Below are positions 47,336 through 59,989 of a stretch of 64,000 nucleotides of DNA, one piece after another. The stretch is taken from NCBI GenBank assembly GCA_030248135.1, contig JASANC010001248.1:62001-126000 (forward strand), given 5' to 3'. Position numbers and translations under genes: made by a program. The notes under the pieces are model-generated. The model was given only the letters and a program-made list of their open reading frames with translations. It made no database searches and had not been told where the DNA came from. The stretch is from Theristus sp. LFF4_11 (lineage: Eukaryota > Nematoda > Chromadorea > Monhysterida > Xyalidae). How positions within the stretch are numbered: the stretch's first letter is position 1; every line of letters begins with the position of its first letter.

Positions 47336-50300
47336 CTGGTTCGTATTTACACAAATGAGTTCGGTCTTGTTTCAGCCCTTGTGTTTCTGATCTGATCTGA
47401 TTTTTAAATTCATATGCCCTGTGAAAATTGTGAAATCACAAAACATATGAGCAAGATTCATGCTGGAACTAAAAAACTATTAGGATTCAGGATGTAAGAC
47501 GCTAAGAAGGCTGAATCGGATTTTTAAGAGCCCGGTCGATCGAATTTCTGAAAAATCACGGGTTTTTCACATTCATCAAATAATTTTTTGTTCTTGACCT
47601 GCTCATTCGAATTTGTTGTAATACGCAATTTTTTGCGACATAACCCGCAATTTTTCACGATTCTTGCAAATTTTAAAACAGCGAAAAAACAGACAAATAC
47701 CATCATGCTTTTGTGATGGCCATATAGAATTGTAGAAAAAGGTGTATGTAAATCAACAAAAACTTGAACGAACTTGAAATTCTTTTTTGACGATCAAAGA
47801 CGTTTGCACCAATATGTGGATGTGGATACTGAATTCGGCAGGGGATCGAACCAGGTCTGGTCGGAGCAGGCTGGTCGATGCAGATAAGCAGTTTTATCAG
47901 CAGCGGGCATGTTACAGGCATGGCACGGTGGAAGCAGGGTTGAGGGGTTTGATTTTTTTAAATCCGGATCTTTTTTCAAAAAATTGAAAAAATTCTTTCT
48001 CTTTTCTCTGCAATTTTTTTTTCGACGGGCATTAAAAACGAAACGATTTGGAAACAAAAACGAAACGATAATTCATCGATTTATTTCTTTCAACCAAACA
48101 TAACCAATCTGCCGTTCGATGCAGTTTTCTGTTTTTTAACGGGTCAAACACATTAAAATGCGAAGTAACAATCAACCGATTTCGACGCTTGTCGCGCCGT
48201 AGTATGAGTATCCTACTAAATACTACCAACAAGTCACAAATGGATCCAACGAATCGACCAACCGATAAACGAAACGGAAGTATTGAAAAGCCGAAGGCGC
48301 GTTGACGAATAAAAGCAAACGATTCTCTAATCCTGTATTTTTCATATGTTCAGAACGTTTTCCTCTACCCTCGTGCATCGTCGAAAAAAAATAACTCGTC
48401 TTTAACTTGATCTCATTTTGTTAATTTGATTACATCTGATTGCAACGTACAAATCAATTAGTTTTTTGGTGCCTACTGGTTTCAACTTTTCAACTAGACA
48501 TTGTTCGTTTTGGAGTAGCTTTTGGCAGAAATTATTGTCGCCACGGTGCACCAAACCAGACTCAGACATGCGTCTGGAACTTTGATCGACGTAACTTTTT
48601 CGCTGGTGATGCTTTGCTTCTGCACCTTTCTTCAACAATGTGTCTACTATTTATTTGTTTTGTCATGACCGCTTGACTAACTTTAGAGTTATTCTGATTA
48701 TTTGCATTCGACAGGCGCGATAAAATACTATTTTTTTATGATTTGCTTTTTGTCTTCTCGTGAACTTGTTCTATTTTACTGGAGAATAAATAGACCGATA
48801 TGGCGATATTATATTTCTTTAGAACGATCGGTGAAAAACCACATTGTCGCTGTTCGTCTTCAATTTTGCTCAACGATAATTTTGTTCAAAACAAAATCCT
48901 TTTTTTTTAAATTTGTTCATTGCGAACTGAGTACGTATGAAATTGCATATAGTTTTCAAGATCAAGGAAACAGAGTCACGGATGGACTGCCAGAATCACT
49001 GTTCTGTTCCAAGTGTTGCCGCGTTTGCGTTTTATGTGGTTCCTGGCGTCGCGAATTCCATCCATTGTACCTTGTATTGCTTTCCTGTCAAACTAGGAAC
49101 TCTCATCGGAGTACGAACTAAGTACATCTAATTAGCCGATTCAACTAAAACTGACGAACACCACGGAGCATAAAAATGGCGCATTGACTGAATAAAATCG
49201 GGCAACTGGAATTTGCACAGACAACTGCTAAAACGTTGCGCTCATGCAGTGCTGCTGCTGCAGCACTCACCAAATTCAGTCTCAACGGGAACATTTGTAC
49301 CGTTCCGTTACAATTAATTTGCTCAATTCAATTATTTCGCATTGTTACAATTTTTACGGCTACAAACGTTGAACGAAGATCTTATCAAGAGTAAGACCGA
49401 TTATGGCGACACCGTAAGACCTTACGAGTGACACAATAGTAATAACCGATTTTTTAGAATTTGTCTGTACTTCAAATGTCACGTTTGGATTTGCATGGAA
49501 GTAAATACTGGATTCAATCTTGAAGTTTTTGAATGAAGTTAAGTTAACGTTTTTTGCTTGCTATTTAATTGTTGTTGATCTTTGAATCACAAATTGATTT
49601 AAAAAAAACAAGGTATGAAATTATGTTCATTTTTCTGATTCTTTTTTTCTAACATGTGGTTGTGTTGATGTTTTTTGCAGTTAATGCGTGTGTCAGCTCA
49701 GCTGGAGTGATACTGGTTTTGCACAAACCTGGAACACCTACTTTCAGGCTATGAAGTTATTAGGCTTCACAGCTTCCAAGTTTCTCTTTTAACAGATGGT
49801 TTATCTTTCCCAACGTCAGCAAGGCCCACCGTCAGGTTTTCTCGGACAAGGCAGGAGCAGAAAATGTGAAATACCTTTTTGTCCATCGATATTGCTGCAT
49901 CGACTTTGAAACTGGCTGATTACCCAAACTGCCAAAATAAGTCAGCATTGGGTGATTTCGTTTGATTCGGTTTTTTACGCTTCGGTTAACTAGGCAGTCA
50001 ATGTCTTTCTGTTTTTATGTTTTTTTCTTTCTGTTTTTTTATGTTTTTTTGCCCCAACGAACCATACTTTTTATATGTCGGAGAGCTTGATGATTGCAAG
50101 TTTTTCATTCTGCCTTTAATTTCGAATGGTCCAGTCCTTTTTGTAACGTGGTTAAAATTTTCAAAATCGGTCAAATGTGACAATTTCTGGTCTGGCTTAT
50201 TTTGTTAATAGATAATCTAACGTCAGATGGGACAAAACACGAAGGAAATCTGTTCGTTTGGGATTGTATTTTAAGCTTCTAAATGAAACTATAGACAAAC

Positions 50301-50811
50301 ACAGAATCGATTGACCACGCTTAAAAATTTTGCTCAGCGTTAATGAAACCGCAAAGAGTTTCATTAATTTTGCTCACAGTTTGCTTATGTTTTGAAATAT
50401 TTTGAAGTTTCTGCAGGCTGCGGATGGAAGACCATGATGATTAATAAACTGATAATAATTATCTGGTTGCACTGAACCTTTTGAATCATTTTTTGGAAAA
50501 GATGCGACTAGAACAGATTCTAATGAATTCGTTAATCCGTTTGATTCAACAAGCATTCAGCAATCAAGAAGACCGGTGATTCGCGCGAGGTTTTGTACAA
50601 TGACACCGCAAAAATCAGTATCGATGAATAAAACACAAAATCAGTCCTTGAACGTTCAAACAAGCCGTTGAAGTCCAGTGCCCTGATTGGCTTTGATATT
50701 AAACGAACGCTTTTATGATTCCGCGGAAATCAGATTTTTGCGATCTTTTACAACCGGACTGGAGTTGCATAAAAAGAATAAGAAACTTTCTGAAACCAAG
50801 ACCATCAAAAT
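47336..50811. other. Gene-poor intergenic region
   Basis: About 3.5 kb with no gene model I can support. It contains a fragment of the ERCC1-intron-1 repeat at 47842-47882, AT-rich sequence, and one possible protein-domain relic (48937-49131). Confidence 0.45.
48937..49131 (+). pseudogene. Possible PAN/apple-like cysteine-rich exon or relic
   Basis: An open frame reads ETESRMDCQNHCSVPS, FAFYVVPG and HCTLYCFPV. The C..HC....FAFYV....CTLYC spacing resembles PAN/apple domains, which mediate protein or carbohydrate binding in secreted proteins. No signal peptide or partner exon could be joined. An open cysteine-containing stretch at 48470-48620 (YCRHGAPNQTQTCVWNF) might belong to the same gene or relic. 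It could equally be chance. Confidence 0.22.
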
Positions 50812-51239
50812 CATAGTTGTTCTAAGGGCCGCCCCCCCCCAAACTTTTTCGAATCTCTCTTTTTCGAATTTTTCGGCTCAGCTAACATCTGAGAAAATTT
50901 CTCAGCCAGCTATCTATCTGAAAATTTTTGTCTTCGAAGACATAAAATGAGTCAATTTTTACCAAAATTGACCAATTTTGCTCGAAATTCTTGAAAATTT
51001 TCGCTAATTGTACTTAAAATATACATTTATACTTGATTTTTAGCGTATTTTAAGCATTATGCAGCTGTTTTTATCGCTTTTTAGCGTTTTAGTTATCTAT
51101 CTATATCTAATTTCAAAATTTTGATCCCCCCGATGGCCGATGGCCTCCCCGCCCCCCAATTTTGCAGCTATCTGTCCAGAAAATTTGCTCCAGCTATCTA
51201 TATCGCCCCCCCCCAACCCCCAGCTCTGGAACAACTATG
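50812..51239 (+). mobile_element. CATAGTTGTTC-ended element, copy 1
   Basis: Inverted ends CATAGTTGTTCT and TCTGGAACAACTATG. Inside are a C-homopolymer, the palindrome TTTGTCTTCGAAGACATAAA and ATCTATCTGAAAATTT/CAGCTATCTATAT motifs. No coding sequence. Three more copies lie downstream. Confidence 0.75.
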
Positions 51240-52483
51240 ATCAAAATTTCTTGCAGCGATGGCGCAACAATTTACTTCCGATTTGGCGTTGCCGTTGAAT
51301 TGATAAATGAGAAGAGAATCATCGACATCAATATTGATTGTGCAATGATAATGCAAATACAATTTGTGCAGCGAATAAGCTGGGGATGCTTTTCTACATT
51401 TCCGGAAACCTCTTTCAAATCATGCTATCTGATAAATCATTTGCTTTTTCGTAAAGATTTTTGAGAGGAACATGAAAAAACGACCATTTTCCTGAACGCC
51501 AAAATTGCGGCCACAAAATTTAGCAAATGAAAACACAAATATGTCAGCAGAGAATGAACTGCAATGCACTGCATCTGTTTATCAACTAGCTTTCCAGCGT
51601 CAAAAAATGCACGCACCTCCCAATTTTGATGTTTCTTTTGAAAATCGTTGGTATTATTGGTTAGTGGACATTTGGTGACTGGAGAAACAAAACAGAAGCA
51701 TGGATGGACTTTGTTTCTTCAGGTTCATTTCACCAATGATTGAAAGCCGAACCCGAACTACCACTACAAGTAAATTTTAAATGCTGACGTTGATATCGCG
51801 GTTGTGAATTCCAATGTTGATTATTGAAGCAGTGGATTAAAAAATCTTTTGTCAGCTGAGTTGACATTGGAAACTGTGGTGAACGTGTGACATTGAGCTG
51901 AAAGTTAAATTATCACGAGACAATGATGAAAACACAAACCACTTACAAATATTTTAGCGTGGAATTATAGACTCACTTGAAAAACAACTAATGCTTTATT
52001 TAAAATACAACAATAGCGGCGTTTTTAAAAAAATGAAAACGTCGGTTTATTATTACAGTTTTAATTTACTTAACTTAATGCTGTTCAAATTTTTTTCATC
52101 CCTTATCCCTGACACATCAAGGTAGACTTGAAAGAAAACTCGCTGTCAGTTTGAAACTATACAGTTCGAACAGAGCTTGTGGTTGTGAAGCGAAGTTTTA
52201 ACGAAGCTTTAATGCAGGTGCAGTGTTGTGTAATCTTCTGATTGGCTGTTGCAGTTGTCTGAATCAGGTTCAGTGAAAAGAGAAATATTTCTTCTTTTTA
52301 AATTTAAATATTTGAGAATTTTCTTTTTTAAGAAAAGTTTTGTTTGACTTTCAAAAAATGTGCCAAAAATGAGCTGTTTTCAGGGGAATTCGTTATCGTT
52401 ATCGTTTTATTACGCTTTTTTATCCATAATTTTTTTGGAAGCAAGTCAAACGAAAGCAACTGGGTATACGACCCAGTGCAGCC
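51240..52483. other. Intergenic region between repeat copies
   Basis: About 1.2 kb of AT-rich DNA between the first and second CATAGTTGTTC elements. I see no gene or clear repeat in it. Confidence 0.45.
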
Positions 52484-52950
52484 CATAGTTGTTCCAGAGC
52501 CGAGGGGTTGGGGGGGCCGATATAGATAGCTGGAGCAATATTTCTAGATGGATAGATAGCTGGAAAATTTTGGGGGGGGGGCCGCGGGGAGGGGCATGTG
52601 ACTTTGGGTTTGGGGGGGGCCGGTCAAAATTTTGAAATTTGATAGATAGATAGCTAAAACGCTGAAAAGCTATAAAAACAGCAAAATAATGCCAAAAATA
52701 CACTATAAATCAAGTATAAACGCGTATTTTACCTAAAATTAGCGAAATTTTAACGAATTTCGAGCAAAACTGGTCAATTTTGGTCAAAAATTGACTCATT
52801 TTATGTCTTCGAAGACAAAAATTTTCAGATAGATAGCTGGCTGAAATTTTTTTTTGATAGATAATAGCTGAGCCGAAAAAACCTGTCTGATAGAGATAGA
52901 TTCGAAAATTTTTTTTTGGGGGGGGGCCGGCCCCCCCAGGCCCCCCCAGA
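52484..52950 (-). mobile_element. CATAGTTGTTC-ended element, copy 2 (inverted)
   Basis: It begins CATAGTTGTTCCAGAGCCGA with a G-homopolymer next to it, the reverse complement of the right end of copy 1. It carries the shared CTTCGAAGACAAAAATTTTC core and abuts copy 3 directly. Confidence 0.75.
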
Positions 52951-53380
52951 CATAGTTGTTCCAGAGCCGAGGGGTTGGGGGGGGCCGATATAGATAGCTG
53001 GAGCAAATTTTCTAGATAGATAGATAGCTGGAAAATTTTGGGGGGGGGGGCCGCGGGGGGGGCCATGTGACTTTGGGGGGGGCCGGTCAAAATTTTGAAA
53101 TTTGATAGATAGATAGCTAAAACGCTAAAAAGCTATAAAAACAGCAAAATAATGCTAAAAATACACTAAAATTCAAGTATAAACGCGTATTTTACCTAAA
53201 ATTAGCGAAATTTTCAAGAATTACGAGCAAAAATGGTCAATTTTGGTCAAAAATTGACTCATTTTATGTCTTCGAAGACAAAAATTTTCAGATAGATAGC
53301 TGGATGAGAAATTTTTTAGATAGATAATAGCTGAGCCGAAAAAACCTGTTTGATAGAGATAGATTCAAAAATCATTTTTT
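52951..53380 (-). mobile_element. CATAGTTGTTC-ended element, copy 3 (inverted, right end degraded)
   Basis: Nearly identical to copy 2 over its first 400 bp (CATAGTTGTTCCAGAGCCGA, GATAGATAGCTAAAACGCTA, TCTTCGAAGACAAAAA). It then diverges after AGATAGATTC, without a recognisable right terminus. Confidence 0.7.
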
Positions 53381-53524
53381 CAAAATTTTTAAATATGAAT
53401 ACCAATCAGTCATTAGAGCTCAGCTGTCACAGCACACGTGCTTGAAAAAATCGGCATTTTCTTAATTTGGTTTTGCTTTTTTTTATTTTTGTTCAGCAAC
53501 CACACGCACAACACGCATGAAAGC

Positions 53525-54009
53525 ATAGTTGTTCTGGGGGGGGGGTGGGCGCCGGCCCCCCAAAAAACTTCCGAATCTATCTCTATCAGAGTTTTTTCGG
53601 CTCAGCGATTATCTATCAAAAAAATTTTCTCAGACAGCTATCTATCTAAAAATTTTGTCTTCGAAGACATAAAATGAGTCAATTTTTAACCAAAATTTAC
53701 CATTTAAAGTCGAAATTCATGAAAATTTTGTTCCCATAAAATTTTGTTAACTTTACGTAAATTGCGCGCTTATACTTGATTTTCAGCATATTTTCAGCTT
53801 GATTTATTATAGCTTTTCAGCTGTTTTTATAGCTTTTTAGCATTTTAGCTATATAGCTATCTAATTTCAAAATATTGACCGCCCCCCCCCTAAGTCACAT
53901 CACATCCCCCCCCCAAAATTTTCCAGCAATCTATCTGTCTGGAAAATTTGCTCCAGCTATCTACATCGGCCCCTCCCCGCAAGCAACCCCCGGCTCTGGA
54001 ACAACTATG
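53525..54009 (+). mobile_element. CATAGTTGTTC-ended element, copy 4
   Basis: It runs from CATAGTTGTTCTGGGG to CCGGCTCTGGAACAACTATG, in the same orientation as copy 1. Its right tip ends 13 bp before the proposed THADA start codon, so it supplies or replaces that gene's proximal promoter or 5' UTR. Confidence 0.8.
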
Positions 54010-54022
54010 CATAAAAGTGGTC

Positions 54023-57000
54023 ATGGAAGAGAGGGGCGATGCTTCGTTCACTCCGTGCTTTGAGAAGGGACTCGCACTCGAACACTCTGATCACGACGAT
54101 GACTTTGTTTCTAAATTTCGCAAATTGCGACCAAAAACTCAACTTAATGAGGTTTATGTGGACGTTTTGCTGGCAAATTTGCGCCAAATCACAACGATTC
54201 TGTGCACGCCAGCCGATGGAGATCCACATCAGTTTTTTGAAAAACTGAAATGCGTTCTCGCTTGTGCTTTGAAACACAAAATCAACGTCTTTACACACGA
54301 CGACATGATTTTCCCGCTGATTCAACAAGTTTGCCACGGTCATTGGGAAAGTCGCTTTGTTGGAATAACGGAGTCGGTCACAGCAACATGGGAATCGACT
54401 GTGAAATTGCTGGTCTTGACGGAGAGAAACAGCAAAAATGCATTGCGATCTACACTTGATGATGTTTTGCGATATTACGTTTGTGAAATTCCTTGGTTCG
54501 TGAAAGGAAAGTATCGTGTTCTGCCCATCATCATCGCTGAATGCTCGATTGAAACATTGGTCTGTACTGTATTAATTTATTGGTGTGTTTCAGTTGTTTG
54601 CTTTTGTTCTCCTTCTGAAATCAGAACTTTGCAATCAAACAATATTATTGTGTGCACAGCGGCAAGCCCTGTGTGACATTGATATTTTTGAATTGTAGAC
54701 ACGGAAAACTTGTTTTCACAGAACCGGTTTGATGTTTTGGAGCCCTTGCTCGAGCAGCTGCTCAATTGTCAGCATTTCACACATTTGGCCACTTCATCGT
54801 CTGGAACCTTGACAGGATTGGCTTTGAGGTTTGTTCGTTAATTTGTCATATGATTTTTGGAAACTATAAGAGTGGTCTTTTGAAGATTTCAGGTTCTTGC
54901 ACCAGTGTTCCTCCACTGAATGTTCATCAAATTTGGAAGATTGCGAGCACGTGCCAAATGCGTTGCTTCACTTGCTGCATCAGGCGCTCACGTCACCCCA
55001 CAAGTGAGGTTCTCGTTTTCTGATCATGCATTCGAAAACTGAGAGTTCAAGAGAACTGCATCACTTCGCTAGTTTACAACAAAAACGCACGTTGCATTGT
55101 TGTGTTGCTTTGCAGCATCTGCCGGTCAACAGTCGTTCGCTACTGGGCGACAGCGCTCGCAAAACGCTGCCCTCGCCTTTTGCTGAGGCTCGTGTCTCGC
55201 CTGGAACGCGATTTTCAAGAATGTCAACGGAGGAACACGACAGAAATGATGAAAATCCAAGAAGAAACGAATGAAATACTGAGCGACCAGACTGGGGCAC
55301 ACCTGAAGGCGCTCAGCTGCCTCGACTTCGGCGGTGTTGGCTACCAAGACTGCGAGCAAGAGCATGCGTGCTGGTTTCGACGCGAGCTTCTGCTGCACGC
55401 CATCGTTGTGCTGCATCGTGTCTTGGAAGAGCAGTCGAGGCGGAAAACCTTGAATGTCGCAAGTTTGCTGTTTGCACCAACTGAAGCAGACCCCTCGGAG
55501 ACAGACTCACTTTGGTTTGACCCGCTGTGGCGCGCGTGTCTGCGATCACGAGTGAATGAGATTCGAATTGAGGCGTTTCAGTGTTGCTTGGCGAAATTCA
55601 TTCGTGTCACTCGATCGCGACAGGTTTGCGTTTGTGATTGACTGTTTCAATTCGCAAAAATAGCTCGAATTTTCCCGCTTTGAAATTCGTCGGGATCTTT
55701 CAAAAATTTTATTGTGCATTTTTTCAGACCGTTTACAATGAAAATAAAAAATGGTGGACTGAATCGTCAGCGTGCGTTTGGCAGTTTTTTCTGGAGAACA
55801 GTGATGTCGATGATCCGACGTTCAGACAAATTCTGCTGCGAAAGTTCCACGGGTATGTTTTTTTTCATTTCGCTGATCGTTTTCAAAAAAGCAAAACAGA
55901 GAATTTTCAAACCTTTTCTAGCTGGCTCGAGTTTCTCGAGTCGTGCAGCCGAAAGATGCGTGGCTTCTTTGATGCGTCCAAAGTTTACCGCGTCACTTCT
56001 GATTTCGTTGTCACAGTTTCGCAGGCAATTCGTTTCGACGCGAATTTTCAGCGCCGCCAAACTTCACTGTCAATGATTGGCGAGTGTTTGCAGTTTCTGC
56101 GTCGATTGGAGCAAGATCGAGGTAAGAGAAACTCACATTTTATCATGCGATTTCTTTTCGGCCGGTACTGGTTTGTGTTTGTTTTTGCCTTTTCGGTCTG
56201 TTTGCCTGTTATCAACTTTTGTATCATTTTCAGGCTGCGCTGCTGTTGCGAACGAATCCGACGCAGACAACTGGCGGTGTGTGCTCGCAGCCTCACTTTT
56301 GTCTCACGTCCAGTCAAGCTCGCATTGCGACCTCCGCGTAACCGGCGGCCGTATTTTGACTGACCATCTTCCGGATGCCGTTCACCGTTCGCCTGACACC
56401 ACGGGCATATTGCTTGATTTGGTGCGACAGCATTTGAGCAGCCCAAAGGACTACGACACCGACATCGCACTGGATTTGTGTCGATTGCTGCATGATGCGT
56501 TCGTGCTGTTTCTTGTTTTGGTTTCTCGAGCACTTATTGCGCAGACAAGCAACTGAATAGTATAATCGTGGAATATGTTATCGACACGCTTGTTTGTCAC
56601 TTCAGCATGAGGCAGTCAATATTCCCGCACAAATGTTCCATTCGCTTTTTTGTTGGCTTCGGCTGTAGTTTGTTTTGCTGTGCCAAGTGCAAGCACTATT
56701 TTTTTCTCCAAAACTACAGATCGGTTCGCCTTAATGACACGCCATGTGTGGCCTGCGAAATGGACTTGGTTGCTGAGACGCTTGAGAGCGTTCGATTGCT
56801 GCGGCGCGATCTGTACGCAGCCGCACGTGGCTCTCCGCCGCATGGTGAGCTCATTTGTGATGAATGCTGGGCAATGAAACAACGCGTTTTGCTGCTTCAT
56901 CAGCGATCAGGCGAACCTTGCCTCGTGTTGTCGTGCAGCTCAAATAATTTACAGCAACTCTTGTAGGCCGCCTGAAAGTGCTTGCATGGCGGTTGGCTGC

Positions 57001-59627
57001 GAACTGCACCGAGTGCAACGGCAACATTGCGATGGGCTTGTGCAATCAGCAGGTGCAGTTGTTCGATGCGTGTAACCGACTGATTCGGACTTGTCTCGGT
57101 TTTGTCACGGATGACCGAAGTGACCATGGTGAGAGGAGAGTGCAGTTTTTTATTGACATACCTGCAGATTTTCCGTTTTTTTTGACCAAGCACATTCAGA
57201 ATGCGCCAACATGGGCAAGGTCTACAGTCGAATTGGCCAGTTGGCTGGTGCAAACGCAACACTCGGCAAAGGATCTGCTCAATCGGATGTTGACGTGCTG
57301 TGGGCTTGCTGTTGGCTGTCGATCAAAGTTGGAAGAACACGTCATAAATTGTAGTCGGTTGTTTAGAAGTTTGAAAAATCCAAAGCCATTATTTTTTTTC
57401 AGTATGGGGTTGCAGTATCCGTGAAACTTGCAATAAAAATGAAGCACACTGAATCGGTGCAATCAGCATGGCAACTTGTCGTTGATGTATTCACCGCTGT
57501 AACGCACAAGGTCAACGAGGAGACATTTTTATTGGACATTTTCAAAAGTCACCATTACTAACACGAAAGTCTTCAGCAGCGTGCCGTGAGAGGCGCGGCA
57601 GCAAACTCCCGCAATATTATTTATGTCAAATTCAGCCTTTCTTGTTTGTGTCAATGTGTTTTTCGTACAGGGTGTTCTGGATGCATGTGCCGAGTCTTTC
57701 ACTCCACTGTGCCGTCAAATGTCTCAAATGGACGCTACAATTCAGCAGTTACCGAGAGACACCCTGAGAAAGGTTGGTTTGGTTTTTTTTGTGCGTTATG
57801 GAAGTTAGAGGTTACTGGCCTGGCCAGTATATACTTACTTCAAAAAAGCCTTCTTCGATGTATTCGATAACCTACGATTCGATATGATAACGATATTCAT
57901 TCGCATCATTGTGCTCTATCATCCAGGTGATCCAGTCGCTGGTCTCACAGTCCGTGGCGCCATCAAAATACACCGAGTGCCGTGACTTTGCGTTGTCTTT
58001 CATTGTTGAAAGTATTTTATTGAGCGCCTTCAACAAAGCCGATCAGGTATGATAGGCTTGTATTCGTTCAAAGGTTTATTTGGAAAACTCAGCCTTTTTT
58101 GGTTTTAGGCAACCGAAATCAACCGAATAGTAGAAGCATTCCTCACCTGTTCATTTGTTTGTGATTTGAACTTTGATGACACCCGGTCGATTCCGATTTT
58201 GAAAACGCTCGCTTCACTTATCACCAGCAGTTTATTGGGCAAGTTTTTATTGCTTTATTTTCTGTTTTTAACAAAACACGAGTTTCACATTTCCACTTTC
58301 AGGGCCATTGCTGTTTCCCCATTTGGCGAACATTATCCGTGTCGTCGTGTTGCACTCGTTCCAGTCTGCTCATTGGTCCGTGCGAACGGCAGCCATTCAG
58401 CTGCTATGTGAGAACAGTTGTTTGATGCTTTCTCGTCTTTGTGAAGCATTGAGCAGCCCGGTTGACGACAGTGCTGAGACACCGAGTGCACTGTTTCAGC
58501 GGCCGTCACGTACCGTCTGTTCGGGCGTCGCGAGGTCGGCAGCCACGACTCGGCCGGTCTGATGTGCTGGTATGAGTTCAGCGTGTCGCACGGCGGCGTG
58601 CTCGAGTGTCTCGCGGTGCTGTGTGACGAACTGCGCTCGGCAACCGCTGAATGCAACCACGCACAGAGGCAACTCTCTTGGTTCGCTGTGCTCAGTCTGC
58701 TGCGCAATCTGCGTGTCGTGCACGCCCATGCAATGCGTTCGGACGGGTGAGGCTAGGGTTAGGCAGTTTGAATTTTTTTTCAAATCGGATTTTTTTTTCA
58801 AACTTGAAAACAATTTGAAACATTGTTCAACATGCGGTCATTGTTCAGCAAGCGACTGCACCGAATCCGCAGCGCGCTCTGGCTGCTGTTGTTTCGTGCC
58901 CGTGACCTGCGTTTGCGCAGTTTAGCCGTTCAAGTGCTCGTCGCATTGACGCACCAACGTTTCCGGTCTGTTATTGTTTTTCCGTGCTTTTCAATGATGA
59001 TTAGCTTTGTTTTTTAAATCACACACGTGCAACGGTGACGCTGATCGTGATGTGGCTGCAAATGGCAAGACATTGTTGTCCAGTAGCGTTTTTACTGCTT
59101 GCAGTTGGGGTTGGCAAAATACAGTTTTTTCCAATCGTGGAAAAAACAGTATTCTTCCTAAAAATGTATTTTTTCCAAAAAGAACCAGAGCCAATAAGTT
59201 TGAAACTTCACGATTTTCTCGCCGCCAACTGTAAACTTGAACCAGGACTTGTGAAAAAAGCTGATTTTTCAAACGAACAAAACAAGCTTTAGAATTTGAT
59301 TACCGGCACTGTCGACATCATGCGAATAACTTTAGAGTCAGCGATTTGCAGCAGCCGCACAGTCTACACGAGTAGAATTCGAATCAAAAGTAATCGTGTG
59401 CCAGTTTAAAAAAACTACAGTGTTTTTTGAATTGTAGGCCAAAAGTTCGCGCGCAACTGTTGCAAGTGCACTCGAGGATTTCAAATAAACGACTGCCATG
59501 GAATCAGCGACATGCAGTAGAAATAGCGCTGGGCGCGTTCAATGATGAAACAACTGCTGCCGTTTCAAGCAGTACTGCGGCAGTTGTGGTTTGTAACACA
59601 GTTTTTTGTCTTTTTTCGTTTTTCTAA
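54023..59627 (+). CDS. THADA: THADA / Trm732-family protein (DUF2428), C-terminus uncertain
   Basis: THADA/Trm732 proteins are large helical-repeat scaffolds that partner a 2'-O-methyltransferase for tRNA position 32. Eighteen exons close in phase: 54023-54563, 54699-54828, 54893-55003, 55116-55623, 55728-55852, 55922-56121, 56234-56498, 56720-56844, 56967-57128, 57200-57327, 57403-57510, 57671-57772, 57927-58046, 58109-58238, 58303-58407, 58500-58746, 58849-58965 and 59438-59627 (about 1137 residues; human about 1950). Matches to the family as I know it are PWFVKGKYRVLP near the N-terminus, CLRSRVNEIRIEAF, the DUF2428-like block DVLWACCWLSIK..THKGVLDACAESF, and HWSVRTAAIQLL joined to SAVTYRLFG. 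Intron 14 starts with GC (GCAAGT), needed to keep frame. The usual RRSAG motif is degenerate. The last exon reads into a repeat-rich area, so the C-terminal quarter is missing, shortened or beyond the window. Confidence 0.82.
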
Positions 59628-59651
59628 GTTACAGTCCATCTGGCTAACATA

Positions 59652-59814
59652 TACAGTCAAACTCAAAATTATAGGGAATCAGCTGGTTGGGTGTTCACGT
59701 GATGCATGCTTTCTGTGCAGAACGACAGACTCCGACAGACGACGCTCCACACCACACCACAACACTGACCACCAACCAATCAGCTGATTCCTTATAATTT
59801 AGAGTTAGACTGTA
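59652..59814. mobile_element. TACAGT-ended MITE, copy 3
   Basis: TACAGTCAAACTCAAAATTA on the left and TAATTTAGAGTTAGACTGTA on the right, with GGAATCAGCTGGTTGG and CCAATCAGCTGATTCC just inside. TA lies at each edge. It sits just after the last THADA exon. Confidence 0.85.
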
Positions 59815-59874
59815 CAACTACCTAGGTGATTGGATAATTGCACGTCGTGCAGTTGATGCATGCATTCTGTGTCT

Positions 59875-59985
59875 AGCTTAACTCGACTTAACTTAACTCG
59901 ACGAGACGCTTCTAACGAACTCAACTTGTTTAAGTTCGATGTTTTCTTTTAAAAAATCCGGATTTTCTTTTCCCCTAACCCTAGT
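59875..59985. repeat. Dispersed repeat C, copy 2 (inverted)
   Basis: The reverse complement matches 31358-31447: CTCGACGAGACGCTTCTAAC, then AATCCGGATTTT and CCCCTAACCC. Confidence 0.65.
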
Positions 59986-59989
59986 CCTA

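Noticed and set aside
47842..47882. Possible tRNA-like GATCGAACC motif
   Set aside because: No cloverleaf can be formed around it, and the segment matches the dispersed repeat in ERCC1 intron 1.
52710..53090. Proline-rich minus-strand reading frame
   Set aside because: Generated by G-homopolymers in two adjacent repeat copies; the same peptide recurs with each copy.
50812..54009. CRISPR-like regularity of the repeated blocks
   Set aside because: The host is eukaryotic, the repeats are inverted-ended elements of 400-500 bp, and there are no spacer-repeat units.
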